Below are positions 1 through 6,228 of a stretch of 8,311 nt of DNA, piece after piece; the stretch's first letter is position 1, and each line of letters begins with the position of its first letter. This stretch comes from Selenomonadaceae bacterium UBA3796 (GTDB lineage: Bacteria; Bacillota; Negativicutes; Selenomonadales; Selenomonadaceae). Under the pieces are notes generated by a model. The model saw nothing but the letters and a program-made list of their open reading frames with translations, ran no database searches and had not been told where the DNA came from. The stretch spans positions 1,847 through 10,157 of the forward strand of contig DFES01000156.1 in the NCBI GenBank assembly GCA_002369175.1, given 5' to 3'. The position numbers were made by a program, and so were the translations under genes.

Positions 1-160
1 GGATGTGACGGATATTCCGGAGGCAAAGACGGGGGATGAAGCCGTGCTCTTCGGTTCCGGCACGCTGACTGCAGACGAGGCTGCAGACTGGCTCGGAACC
101 ATCAATTACGAGGTCACCTGCCTGGTCTCGGAACGGGTTCCCAGGGTATACAAGGACTGA
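1..160 (+). CDS. alr: Alanine racemase, C-terminal fragment
   Basis: Only the last 52 codons are in the window; the frame opens at base 2 and ends at TGA 158-160. Alanine racemase is a cytoplasmic PLP enzyme that interconverts L- and D-alanine and supplies D-Ala for peptidoglycan. The fragment matches the end of the C-terminal beta domain of the family. It opens with DVTDIPEAKTGDEAVLFG, which corresponds to the conserved DVTD-PEVKVGDEVVL stretch, and then has GTINYEVTCLVSERVPRVY, the hallmark GTINYE-C-S-RVPRVY ending. The PLP lysine and catalytic tyrosine lie upstream and cannot be checked. The gene is followed at once by a strong terminator, so it is the last gene of its transcript. The identification rests on motif recognition over a short stretch, but this tail is distinctive. 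Confidence 0.87.
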   Translation, partial: DVTDIPEAKTGDEAVLFGSGTLTADEAADWLGTINYEVTCLVSERVPRVYKD

Positions 161-198
161 AAAACAGCTCCTGCAGGTCATTGCAGGAGCTGTTTTTT
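161..198. terminator. Bidirectional rho-independent terminator between convergent genes
   Basis: Bases 161-175 (AAAACAGCTCCTGCA) pair perfectly with 182-196 (TGCAGGAGCTGTTTT), giving a 15-bp stem around the six-base loop GGTCAT. A T-run follows on the plus strand to 198. On the minus strand the A-run at 161-164 gives a U-tract. The hairpin starts right after the alr stop codon and also ends the minus-strand gene, whose stop codon is in the loop. It can therefore serve both transcripts. Confidence 0.9.
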
Positions 199-648
199 CC
201 AATACTCCAAATCCGGAGGATTGAGGGGGAGGTCAATGGTCTGTCCGTTGTCATAGTAGAAGCGCAGGCGCACCTCGTCGGCATTGCGTATGGCGGGAAG
301 GCTGGAACGGGGGAGCTCGACGAAGAGCTTGTTCTCGTGCTGGAACCGGTGTTCCGTATCCTCTTCGGGAGGCTCGCTCTGCTTGACTGCAGCCACCATC
401 TCCCATGGATCCCCATCCGTGTAGAGAATGGCTCTCGGCTCAAGCCGGGCCTTGTCATAACGATAGTCCCAGAGGGAGAGGACAGCTCCTTCGAGTTTCC
501 CCTTTTCCGTGTAAGAGCTTTGAAAATCGATGCGGCAGTATGCGGAGAGGCTTTCTGCCGTGCGGTGGTCAATATGCCATGTGTAGGATATGCCGAAAAT
601 ACCGATCATGATGAGCAGTATGCCGACAATCGTAAAAAAATGTTTCAT
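178..648 (-). CDS. Small membrane-anchored protein of unknown function
   Basis: I do not recognise this 156-residue protein. The ATG at 648-646 was chosen because AGGAGG lies five bases upstream (659-654), a candidate promoter sits just beyond, and a hydrophobic segment begins immediately. Upstream in-frame codons would extend the protein into the promoter region. Residues about 4-22 (FFTIVGILLIMIGIFGISY) form one membrane helix or uncleaved signal anchor, with no clear lipobox. The remaining ~130 residues should lie outside the membrane. They are rich in acidic residues and alternating hydrophobics, suggesting a small beta-rich domain. The C-terminal part has RNADEVRLRFYYDNG and IDLPLNPPDLEYWKKQL. 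The final codons KKQLLQ and the stop are written inside the terminator hairpin. It converges on alr and diverges from the HAD gene, so it is probably a single-gene transcript. The reading frame is well supported; the function is unknown. Confidence 0.75.
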   Translation of the reverse strand: MKHFFTIVGILLIMIGIFGISYTWHIDHRTAESLSAYCRIDFQSSYTEKGKLEGAVLSLWDYRYDKARLEPRAILYTDGDPWEMVAAVKQSEPPEEDTEHRFQHENKLFVELPRSSLPAIRNADEVRLRFYYDNGQTIDLPLNPPDLEYWKKQLLQ

Positions 649-653
649 GAAAG

Positions 654-659
654 CCTCCT
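654..659 (-). promoter_or_regulatory. Ribosome binding site of the minus-strand membrane protein
   Basis: On the minus strand the sequence reads CAGGAGGCTTTCATG. The AGGAGG core has a five-base spacer before the ATG. This fixes the start at 648 rather than at any of the upstream in-frame codons. Confidence 0.8.
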
Positions 660-678
660 GTGGGTCGTCTGTTCTTTT

Positions 679-707
679 ATTGTAGCAGGGCGGGAAGAAA
701 AACACAA
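679..707 (-). promoter_or_regulatory. Promoter of the minus-strand membrane protein
   Basis: Minus-strand reading gives TTGTGT (-35, 707-702), 17 bases, then TACAAT (-10, 684-679), preceded by TG two bases upstream (TGCTACAAT), close to an extended -10. This is a near-consensus sigma-70/SigA-type promoter about 30 bases upstream of the start codon. It was found by eye and has not been tested. Confidence 0.65.
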
Positions 708-730
708 GTCTGCCTTCTGTGACGTTTCCC

Positions 731-760
731 CTGACAAAAGAGTTGCAATTTCTGGATAAT
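731..760 (+). promoter_or_regulatory. Promoter of the HAD-rapZ-yvcK-whiA operon
   Basis: CTGACA (731-736), an 18-base spacer and GATAAT (755-760) each differ from the SigA consensus at one position. Initiation would fall near 767, giving a short leader before the ATG at 789. It would leave an ATG at 771 almost leaderless, which supports the downstream start. A second reading, TTGCAA at 743-748 with AGAATA at 766-771, is weaker. Confidence 0.55.
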
Positions 761-775
761 ATGAGAGAATATGCA

Positions 776-784
776 TGGGGGTGG
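776..784 (+). promoter_or_regulatory. Ribosome binding site of the HAD phosphatase gene
   Basis: The G-rich run GGGGGTGG at 777-784 is one mismatch from GGAGGTG over its core and lies at the right distance from ATG 789. The in-frame ATG at 771 overlaps the promoter region and has no such site. Confidence 0.55.
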
Positions 785-788
785 ATAT

Positions 789-1595
789 ATGGCAGCAAAG
801 TTGTTTGTAACGGATCTGGATGGGACATTGCTTCCCACCGGCAGCGAGGTTTCCCCGGGGAACATACAGGCGGTGCAGGAAGCGGTTTCCCGCGGAGTTG
901 TGGTGACCATTGCCACGGGGCGCATGTATAAGGCGTCATTGCCGGTGGCCCGGTCCCTCGGGGTGGATGTGCCCATCATCACATATAACGGAGCGCTGAT
1001 CAAGTCGGTGCAGGGAGAGGTGTTCTATACGAACTTCCTGCCGGAAGGTGTGATTCTGGAGGTGCTGGCCTTCTGCAGGCACCGGAACTGGCATATCCAG
1101 CTGTACAGCGCTGACGAGCTGTATTATGCAGAGCCGAATTCCTATTCCGACGCATACGAACATGCCCAGAATATAAAGGGGTATGCGGTAGGTTGGGAGG
1201 GAATGGAAAAGCACACGGCGGAAGTGACGAAACTTCTTCTGATCAGCGACTCCCTGGAGATGACAACGGAGCGTATGGGAATCCTGCAGGAAGCATTTGC
1301 CGGAAGGGTGGAAGTGGTGCGCTCCAATTCCTATTATCTGGAATTCCTGAATCCCGGTGTCAGCAAAGCAACGGGGATTCAGCGACTGGCGGAGAAGCTG
1401 GGAATTGATATGGCGGACACCATGTCCATCGGCGATGCGGACAATGACCTTCCCATGCTTCGAGCGACGGGACGCAGCATTGCCATGGGAAATGCCGTGC
1501 CGGAGGTCAAGGAAGCATGCGATTATGTGACGGGGGACTGCGCATCGGACGGATTCGCAGAGGCGGTTCGGCGCTACGTGTTGCCGGGAAACTGA
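789..1595 (+). CDS. Cof-type HAD-IIB family phosphatase
   Basis: This 268-residue cytoplasmic hydrolase belongs to the haloacid dehalogenase superfamily, Cof/IIB branch. These enzymes typically dephosphorylate sugar phosphates, FMN/PLP-type cofactors or nucleotides. All four HAD motifs are visible. Motif I is DLDGT at residues 9-13, with nucleophile D9 and acid/base D11. Motif II is TIATGR at 40-45. Motif III lysine is K193 in GVSKATG. Motif IV is GDADND at 215-220. The stretch between motifs II and III (about 85-190) is the C2B cap that sets substrate choice. Length is normal for the family, and the start is explained by the site at 777-784. It is the first gene after the divergent promoter, and 36 bases without a terminator separate it from rapZ, so cotranscription is likely. 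The true substrate cannot be read from the sequence. Confidence 0.9.
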   Translation: MAAKLFVTDLDGTLLPTGSEVSPGNIQAVQEAVSRGVVVTIATGRMYKASLPVARSLGVDVPIITYNGALIKSVQGEVFYTNFLPEGVILEVLAFCRHRNWHIQLYSADELYYAEPNSYSDAYEHAQNIKGYAVGWEGMEKHTAEVTKLLLISDSLEMTTERMGILQEAFAGRVEVVRSNSYYLEFLNPGVSKATGIQRLAEKLGIDMADTMSIGDADNDLPMLRATGRSIAMGNAVPEVKEACDYVTGDCASDGFAEAVRRYVLPGN

Positions 1596-1617
1596 GGGAG
1601 CGGGCGTGTATGTTTTC

Positions 1618-1624
1618 GGAGGTG
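1618..1624 (+). promoter_or_regulatory. Ribosome binding site that places the rapZ start
   Basis: GGAGGTG with a seven-base spacer precedes ATG 1632. It is much better than anything near the internal GTG at 1743, and it is the main reason to include the charged N-terminal tail in the protein. Confidence 0.75.
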
Positions 1625-1631
1625 TTGATAG

Positions 1632-2618
1632 ATGAGTGAAATGGAGCAGGCGAGATGGAAGGAAGTCGAGGAAGCGCAGGAAGAGAGAGAGGGGAAGGAG
1701 ACAAAAGAGCAGAAGGAAACAAAGAAGGAACAGCCCCGCCTGGTGATTGTCACGGGCATGTCCGGCGGCGGAAAGACGCAGGCCTGCCGCTATATGGAGG
1801 ATCTTGGGTATTTTTGCGTGGACAATCTGCCGCCGGTTTTCATTCCCAAGTTCGTGGAAATCTGCGCCCACTCCGGCGGTCATGTCAGCCATGTGGTGCT
1901 GGTGGTGGATACCCGCAGCCGGGAATTTTTCGGCACTTTTGTGCAGGTGCTGGAGGATATGGACAAGGCGGATACCCCTTATGAGATGCTCTTTATGGAT
2001 GCTTCCGATGCCGCCATCATCCGGCGCTACAAGGAAACGCGCCGCCGTCATCCCATGGCGCCTTCCTCCCGCATTTCCGAGGGGATTGCCAAGGAGAGGG
2101 AGCGGCTGGCCATGGTCAGGAGCAAGGCGACGTACATCATTGACACATCGGAGCTCAAGAAGGTGGAACTTCGGGAGAAGCTCCGGCGCATTTTCGACAC
2201 CTCGGAAGGGGAGAAGATGAACATCAACGTCCTGTCCTTCGGATTCAAGTACGGTATGCCCCTGGATGCGGACATGGTGTTGGATGTGCGGTTCCTGCCG
2301 AATCCTTTCTATGAGGAATCCATGCGCCATAAGAGCGGCGCCGTGCCGGAGGTGGCACAGTACATCGCCAAGTGGCCGATGACCCAGGAATTCGTGGAAA
2401 AACTGGATGCGCTGGTGGATTTCCTTGTGCCCCAGTACATGAAGGAAGGCAAGAGCCAGCTTGTCCTTGCGGTGGGCTGCACGGGCGGCATGCACCGCAG
2501 CGTCTTCATCGCAAAGCATCTCTATGACCGGATGAAGGACAAGGGGCTGCTCGTGCGGCTGGAGCATCGGGATCTCATGAAAAATGATGTCTGGGAGCAT
2601 GTCCGCGAGGAATGCTGA
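1632..2618 (+). CDS. rapZ: RapZ/YvcJ family nucleotide-binding protein with a charged N-terminal extension
   Basis: The protein has 328 residues; the family norm is about 285-295. In E. coli RapZ is the adaptor that directs RNase E to the GlmZ small RNA and so tunes glucosamine-6-phosphate synthesis. In Bacillus the homologue YvcJ binds and hydrolyses nucleotides. Visible motifs are the P-loop GMSGGGKT (42-49), the conserved VDNLP (63-67), a Walker B-like VVDTRS (91-96) and the C-terminal signature GCTGGMHRSV (282-291). NVLSFGFKYG and DVRFLPNPFY are also typical. The ATG at 1632 has GGAGGTG at 1618-1624, seven bases upstream, so the extra ~36 residues, almost all Glu, Lys, Gln and Arg, are probably translated. 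An internal GTG at 1743 would give a canonical 291-residue protein but has only a weak, distant AAGGAA site. The gene is followed after 16 bases by yvcK, the usual partner order. Confidence 0.95.
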   Translation: MSEMEQARWKEVEEAQEEREGKETKEQKETKKEQPRLVIVTGMSGGGKTQACRYMEDLGYFCVDNLPPVFIPKFVEICAHSGGHVSHVVLVVDTRSREFFGTFVQVLEDMDKADTPYEMLFMDASDAAIIRRYKETRRRHPMAPSSRISEGIAKERERLAMVRSKATYIIDTSELKKVELREKLRRIFDTSEGEKMNINVLSFGFKYGMPLDADMVLDVRFLPNPFYEESMRHKSGAVPEVAQYIAKWPMTQEFVEKLDALVDFLVPQYMKEGKSQLVLAVGCTGGMHRSVFIAKHLYDRMKDKGLLVRLEHRDLMKNDVWEHVREEC

Positions 2619-2634
2619 GAGGAAGGGATGAAAG

Positions 2635-3957
2635 ATGCATTTTCTGAAATGGCTTTATCCCGGCATGCGATTCAAGCGTTGGTTCCTTCTCTTCGCTGTT
2701 GGTGTTTTGATCACCGGCATAGGGCTGGCGCTGCTTTTCAACTACAAGTATCTCGATCTCATCGAGGAAAGTATTTTCCGTGCAGTCTATCTCTGGCAGG
2801 GCACCTATAACTACATGATGGTGAGCATTGTGGGAATCGCTGCCATCGTTCTGGGCGTTGTCCTCATGCTGATCGCAACGCGCAACGTCATACGCTCCAT
2901 CATCCTTGTGCTCCTGCCCAACAAATCGGAGCGTCTTGTGGATATGATCTATGAGATGAGGAAGCTTGGCAAGGGGCCGAATGTGACGGTCATCGGAGGA
3001 GGGCATGGCCTCTCCGTGCTTCTCCGGGGGATCAAGACGGTCACGAGCAACGTGACAGCCGTTGTGACGGTGGCGGATGACGGCGGTTCCTCCGGAAGGC
3101 TCCGGGAGGATTTGGGCATCATTCCGCCGGGAGACCTGCGGAACTGCCTGGTGGCTCTTGCAGATACGGAGCCATTGATGGAGAAGCTCTTCCAGTACCG
3201 CTTTGAAGGGCAGGGGGAACTGGCGGGGCACAGCTTCGGCAATCTCTTTCTCGCTGCCATGAATGAGGTGACGGGGGACATGGAAACCGCTCTGAAGAAA
3301 TCCTCCAAGGTGCTGGCTGTGAAGGGAAATGTCCTGCCGGCAAGCCGTGAGTATGTACGCCTGGATGCCATCATGGAGGATGGAACTGTGGTGGAGGGAG
3401 AGTCCCATATACCGGAGGTCCATAAGAGAATCCGCCGCGTGAAGCTCTTTCCGGAAAAGGTGCAGCCGGTGCAGTCTGCTCTGGATGCCCTGAAGAATGC
3501 GGATGCCATTATTTTGGGCCCGGGCAGTCTCTATACCAGTGTCATGCCGAACCTTTTGGTGGAGGGTGTGGCGGATGCGCTTCGGATGAGCAAGGCCATC
3601 AAGATCTATATCTGCAATGTCATGACGCAGCCGGGAGAGACGGACGGTTATACGGCCTCCATGCATGTCAAGGCGATTCTTGACCATGCAGGCAAAGGGG
3701 CGGTGGATTTTGTCCTGGTAAACTCCACGGAGATATCCTCCGAGATGCAGGAATATTACGCAAAACAGGGAGCCTATCCGGTGAAGGTGGATGAGGCTGA
3801 GATCAATGCGCTGGGAGTAGGCGTAGTCAAGGCGGATATCATCAACGAGACGGAGGTGATCCGTCACAATCCGGACAAACTCTGCAAGAGCGTCATGGGC
3901 ATGATTTATGATCTGAAACATGAGGATTCCTACGGTTTTGAGGAAATTTTGGGATAG
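2635..3957 (+). CDS. yvcK: YvcK/CofD-like gluconeogenesis factor with two N-terminal membrane helices
   Basis: This 440-residue member of the YvcK (UPF0052, CofD-like) family binds UDP-sugars in Bacillus. There it is needed for growth on gluconeogenic carbon sources and influences cell shape and peptidoglycan synthesis. Residues 17-35 (FLLFAVGVLITGIGLALLF) and about 61-81 are two membrane helices, followed by a short linker. The soluble domain starts near 115 with VTVIGGGHG (117-125), then VADDGGSSGRLR (146-157), PPGDLRNC (164-171), GPGSLYTS (295-302) and CNVMTQPGETDG (327-338), all family signatures. The Bacillus protein lacks such a membrane region; forms with helices occur in other Firmicutes, to my knowledge. 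The start follows AGGAAGGG-type sequence (2620-2627) at seven bases. The stop is ten bases before the whiA ATG. A link between sugar-nucleotide status and envelope synthesis, acting at the membrane, is inference. Confidence 0.93.
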   Translation: MHFLKWLYPGMRFKRWFLLFAVGVLITGIGLALLFNYKYLDLIEESIFRAVYLWQGTYNYMMVSIVGIAAIVLGVVLMLIATRNVIRSIILVLLPNKSERLVDMIYEMRKLGKGPNVTVIGGGHGLSVLLRGIKTVTSNVTAVVTVADDGGSSGRLREDLGIIPPGDLRNCLVALADTEPLMEKLFQYRFEGQGELAGHSFGNLFLAAMNEVTGDMETALKKSSKVLAVKGNVLPASREYVRLDAIMEDGTVVEGESHIPEVHKRIRRVKLFPEKVQPVQSALDALKNADAIILGPGSLYTSVMPNLLVEGVADALRMSKAIKIYICNVMTQPGETDGYTASMHVKAILDHAGKGAVDFVLVNSTEISSEMQEYYAKQGAYPVKVDEAEINALGVGVVKADIINETEVIRHNPDKLCKSVMGMIYDLKHEDSYGFEEILG

Positions 3958-3966
3958 GTGGTTTTC

Positions 3967-4917
3967 ATGGCATCCTTTGCCACGGAAGTGAAAAATGAGC
4001 TGGCCCGTCTTTTTTATGAGAGATCCTGCTGCCGCACAGCGGAACTGGCAGCCCTTCTTCGCATGGGCGGAACCGTCATATTCGGAGGAAATCGTGCCTT
4101 TGGCATCAAATTCTCGACGGAGAATGCCGCTGTGGCGAGAAAGGTTCTGACCTTGCTCAAGCGGGAGATTCCGGGGCTGCCCACGGAGATCATGGTGAGC
4201 CGCGCCAAGCGCCTCCGGAAGCACAACAGCTATTTTGTGCAGGCCTCCCCCTCGTCCCAGGCGGTGGAGCTCCTTTCCCATACGGGGCTCATGAAAGAGG
4301 GGAGCCTGAACATGGGAGCGGATTCGGTGCTTCTGCGGCGTTCCTGCTGTCGGGCGGCATATCTTAGGGGAGCATTCCTGGGGGGAGGCAGCGTGAACCG
4401 TCCGGAAGCCAGTTACCATCTGGAATTGGTGACCGGAAGCTACTCCATGGCGGAGTTGATGCTCGGCCTTCTTCGGCGCATGGAATTTCCTGCGGGACTG
4501 ACGGATCGAAAGGACGATTATGTGGTCTATATGAAAGAAGGAGACGCGGTGATTGATTTTCTCGGCATGCTTCAGGCGGAGAAAGCCGTGGAGAAATTCG
4601 AGGTGGCTCGAAATCTGAAGGAAGTCCGCAACCAGGTGAACCGCTTGGTGAACTGTGAGACGGCGAATCTCCAGAAGGTTGTGGATGCAGCGGCAGGCCA
4701 GTTGGAGGACATTCGGTTTCTCCGGGGGAAGGGCAGGCTGGAGCAGCTTTCCGGGCATATGAGGGAGACAGCGGAGGCGCGCCTTTCCCATCCGGAGGCG
4801 ACACTGGCGGAACTTGCGGAACTGCTTTGCGTCAGCAAGTCCGGCATGCATCATCGCATGAGGAAACTGAGGAAATTGGCGGAACAATTGAGGGGGGAAA
4901 GGGGAAGCTTGCTTTGA
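3967..4917 (+). CDS. whiA: WhiA DNA-binding protein
   Basis: WhiA (316 residues) is a sporulation regulator in Streptomyces; in non-sporulating and other Firmicutes it is linked to cell division and chromosome segregation. Its fold joins a LAGLIDADG homing-endonuclease-like domain, catalytically dead, to a C-terminal helix-turn-helix. The N-terminus SFATEVKNELAR is the family signature. The LAGLIDADG-like helix is visible as CCRAAYLRGAFLGGGSVNRP (128-145), and the HTH is TLAELAELLCVSKSGMHHRM (279-298), followed by RKLRKLAEQL. ATG 3967 was chosen because AGGTGG at 3956-3961 lies five bases upstream. A GTG at 3958, directly after the yvcK stop, is in frame but lies inside that site. The yvcJ-yvcK-whiA order is the standard Firmicutes arrangement. 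The stop overlaps the next gene's likely TTG start. Confidence 0.95.
   Translation: MASFATEVKNELARLFYERSCCRTAELAALLRMGGTVIFGGNRAFGIKFSTENAAVARKVLTLLKREIPGLPTEIMVSRAKRLRKHNSYFVQASPSSQAVELLSHTGLMKEGSLNMGADSVLLRRSCCRAAYLRGAFLGGGSVNRPEASYHLELVTGSYSMAELMLGLLRRMEFPAGLTDRKDDYVVYMKEGDAVIDFLGMLQAEKAVEKFEVARNLKEVRNQVNRLVNCETANLQKVVDAAAGQLEDIRFLRGKGRLEQLSGHMRETAEARLSHPEATLAELAELLCVSKSGMHHRMRKLRKLAEQLRGERGSLL
4891..4906 (+). promoter_or_regulatory. Ribosome binding site deciding the TTG start of the deacetylase gene
   Basis: The purine run AGGGGGGAAAGGGGAA lies inside the end of whiA, with a seven-base spacer before TTG 4914. The alternative ATG at 4929 has only GGAAG, three bases upstream, which is too close. 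The TTG start also creates a four-base TTGA overlap with the whiA stop, typical of translational coupling. Confidence 0.6.
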
Positions 4918-5735
4918 GTCGGAAGAACATGTTAAAGAGCCTTGGGCTTGCGGCCCTTGCGGCTGTGATCCTTGCCCTGGGCTGTCTTTGCGTGATGCCG
5001 GTGCCGGAGGGGGTTCCGGTTCTGGAGTATCACATGGTGAATTCGGGGGAAGTTTCGGGGGATGACCCGAATGCGGTGACCTATATTGTGCAGCCCGAGG
5101 ATTTCCGGGCGCAGATGGATTACCTGGATAAAGAAGGGTATACCACCATCACCATGCTGGAATTCATGAAGGCGAAAAAGGGGAAGCTGGAGCTGCCGGA
5201 AAAACCCATTATCCTGACCTTTGATGACGGCTATAAGGACAACTTCACGCAGGCCCTGCCGATTTTGGAGGAGCATGGGATGAAGGCCGTGGTCTACATG
5301 GTGACGAATGACATCGGCCTGCCGGGATATCTGACCTGGGACGATCTTCGCAACATGCAGAACCGCGGCATTGAGATTGGCAGCCATACGGCGAACCACA
5401 TTCCCCTGACCACACTCCCGCCGGAGGAAAGGGAGGAGGAAGTGAAGCTGTCGAAGCTCATCCTGGAATGGAACGGCATCCATACGGTGTTCAGTCTCTC
5501 CTATCCCAATGGCGCCTATGATGATTCCCTGCCGGAGCTTCTCCGGAGGAATGAATATCTGACGGCGGTGACGGGGGATGCGGGACTCAATACCTTTCAG
5601 ACGAATCCCTATCTCATGCAGAGGGTGAACATTCCCCATCCCAGGTTTGGCTTGCTGGAATTCAGGTACCGCCTGTGGAAGGCGGAGATTTTTGCCAAAT
5701 TGCATATTTTCCAGCACAAGGAGAAAACTTTGTAG
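4914..5735 (+). CDS. Membrane-anchored polysaccharide deacetylase (CE4/NodB family)
   Basis: The 273-residue protein carries an N-terminal basic stretch and hydrophobic segment (residues 7-28). The NodB-type domain starting near 34 (VPVLEYHMV) should therefore act outside the cytoplasmic membrane. CE4 enzymes remove N- or O-acetyl groups from polysaccharides such as peptidoglycan, poly-GlcNAc or xylan, using a metal held by Asp-His-His. Motif 1 is LTFDDGYKDNF (101-111), with catalytic and metal aspartates 104-105. Motif 2 is SHTANH (157-162), supplying both histidines. Motif 3 is SYPNGAYDDS (196-205), the YPxG form rather than RxPY, as in poly-GlcNAc deacetylase-type relatives. The signal has a cysteine after LALG (residue 24), but -3 is Ala, so lipidation is uncertain. 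TTG at 4914 is the preferred start; ATG 4929 would shorten it by five residues. The substrate is unknown, with peptidoglycan or exopolysaccharide most likely. Confidence 0.88.
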   Translation: MSRKNMLKSLGLAALAAVILALGCLCVMPVPEGVPVLEYHMVNSGEVSGDDPNAVTYIVQPEDFRAQMDYLDKEGYTTITMLEFMKAKKGKLELPEKPIILTFDDGYKDNFTQALPILEEHGMKAVVYMVTNDIGLPGYLTWDDLRNMQNRGIEIGSHTANHIPLTTLPPEEREEEVKLSKLILEWNGIHTVFSLSYPNGAYDDSLPELLRRNEYLTAVTGDAGLNTFQTNPYLMQRVNIPHPRFGLLEFRYRLWKAEIFAKLHIFQHKEKTL

Positions 5736-5745
5736 GAAAACCCTA

Positions 5746-5774
5746 TTGCGTGGCAGATAAAAAAATGGTATACT
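5746..5774 (+). promoter_or_regulatory. Promoter of the rpsF-ssb-rpsR operon
   Basis: TTGCGT (5746-5751), a 17-base A-rich spacer and TATACT (5769-5774) form a good SigA-type promoter ten bases after the deacetylase stop. Initiation near 5781 leaves a leader of about 75 bases before the rpsF start. No terminator separates it from the upstream operon, so some read-through is possible. Confidence 0.7.
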
Positions 5775-5807
5775 TTTCTGGTTAGGTTTCATATGGAAGC
5801 CTTCCCT

Positions 5808-5827
5808 GCTCCCTTGCAATGGGGAGC
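5808..5827 (+). promoter_or_regulatory. Leader hairpin upstream of rpsF
   Basis: GCTCCC (5808-5813) pairs with GGGAGC (5822-5827) around the eight-base loop TTGCAATG, just before the AAAGGAGGAGGTGA ribosome site. In several bacteria an S6:S18-binding leader autoregulates rpsF operons. I cannot see the bulged CCG typical of that motif here, so a regulatory role is only a possibility. Confidence 0.35.
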
Positions 5828-5841
5828 CAAAAGACCAAAGG

Positions 5842-5850
5842 AGGAGGTGA
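5842..5850 (+). promoter_or_regulatory. Ribosome binding site fixing the GTG start of rpsF
   Basis: AGGAGGTGA is a near-perfect complement to the 16S 3' end, four bases before GTG 5855. It rules out the in-frame ATG at 5819, which lies in the leader hairpin and has no site. Confidence 0.85.
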
Positions 5851-5854
5851 TTTC

Positions 5855-6142
5855 GTGAGAAAGTACGAAGTCATATTCATTGTCAAGCCTCTGGAAGAAG
5901 AGGCAACGAATGCAGTCATTGAGAAGTTCTCCAAGCTCATCGTGGCGAATGGCGGCACGATTGATAAGGAAGATCGCTGGGGCAAGAAACGCTTGGCCTA
6001 TGAGATCAAGGACGAGACTGAGGGTTATTACTGCCTGTTCAACATTACCTGCGAACCGTCCTGTGTCGCTGAGTGCGACCGCGTGATGAAGATCACTGAC
6101 GAGCTCTTGAAGCACATGATCGTCAAATCCGATGAGGAGTGA
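5855..6142 (+). CDS. rpsF: 30S ribosomal protein bS6
   Basis: bS6 (95 residues) binds 16S rRNA in the platform of the small subunit together with bS18. The sequence starts RKYEVIFIVKP, the family's opening (xxYExxxIxxP). It continues with VANGGTIDKEDRWGKKRLAYEIKDETEGYYCLF, matching the conserved GG-I-W-G-RLAY-I--GYY core, and ends with an acidic tail KSDEE. Length is normal for the family. The start is GTG, set by a strong ribosome site. It heads the rpsF-ssb-rpsR cluster, which brings both partners of the bS6-bS18 pair into one transcript, a widespread bacterial arrangement. Confidence 0.97.
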   Translation: MRKYEVIFIVKPLEEEATNAVIEKFSKLIVANGGTIDKEDRWGKKRLAYEIKDETEGYYCLFNITCEPSCVAECDRVMKITDELLKHMIVKSDEE

Positions 6143-6145
6143 GCT

Positions 6146-6177
6146 GAATCCGTAAAGGGATGCCGCAGGATTCCCTT
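6146..6177 (+). repeat. Overlapping inverted repeats between rpsF and ssb
   Basis: Two stems share bases and cannot form together: GAATCC (6146-6151) with GGATTC (6168-6173), and AAGGGA (6155-6160) with TCCCTT (6172-6177). No T-run follows, so neither is a terminator. They sit in the 86-base gap before ssb and might act as an RNA processing or attenuation site. That function is inference. Confidence 0.35.
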
Positions 6178-6228
6178 GAGGGTTTCATGGGCATCGTAGG
6201 ATATGTTCGGCGATTGGGAGGATATGGC

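Noticed and set aside
771..788. Earlier ATG for the HAD phosphatase
   Set aside because: It would make the mRNA almost leaderless given the promoter at 731-760, and it adds residues absent from the family. The ATG at 789 has a ribosome site.
936..2600. Long open frame on the minus strand across the HAD and rapZ genes
   Set aside because: It is antisense to two strongly conserved genes, is rich in His and Leu in no recognisable pattern, and has no ribosome site. It arises from codon bias on the other strand.
2575..4887. 770-codon open frame on the minus strand across yvcK and whiA
   Set aside because: It has the same character: low-complexity His-rich translation, fully antisense to conserved genes, with no motif or start signal.
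5819..5854. Upstream ATG extending rpsF by 12 codons
   Set aside because: The extension covers the ribosome binding site itself and does not match the bS6 N-terminus.
6160..6228. Upstream ATG extending ssb by 23 codons
   Set aside because: SSB proteins begin at MNKVILIGRL; the extension has no ribosome site and lies over the intergenic inverted repeats.
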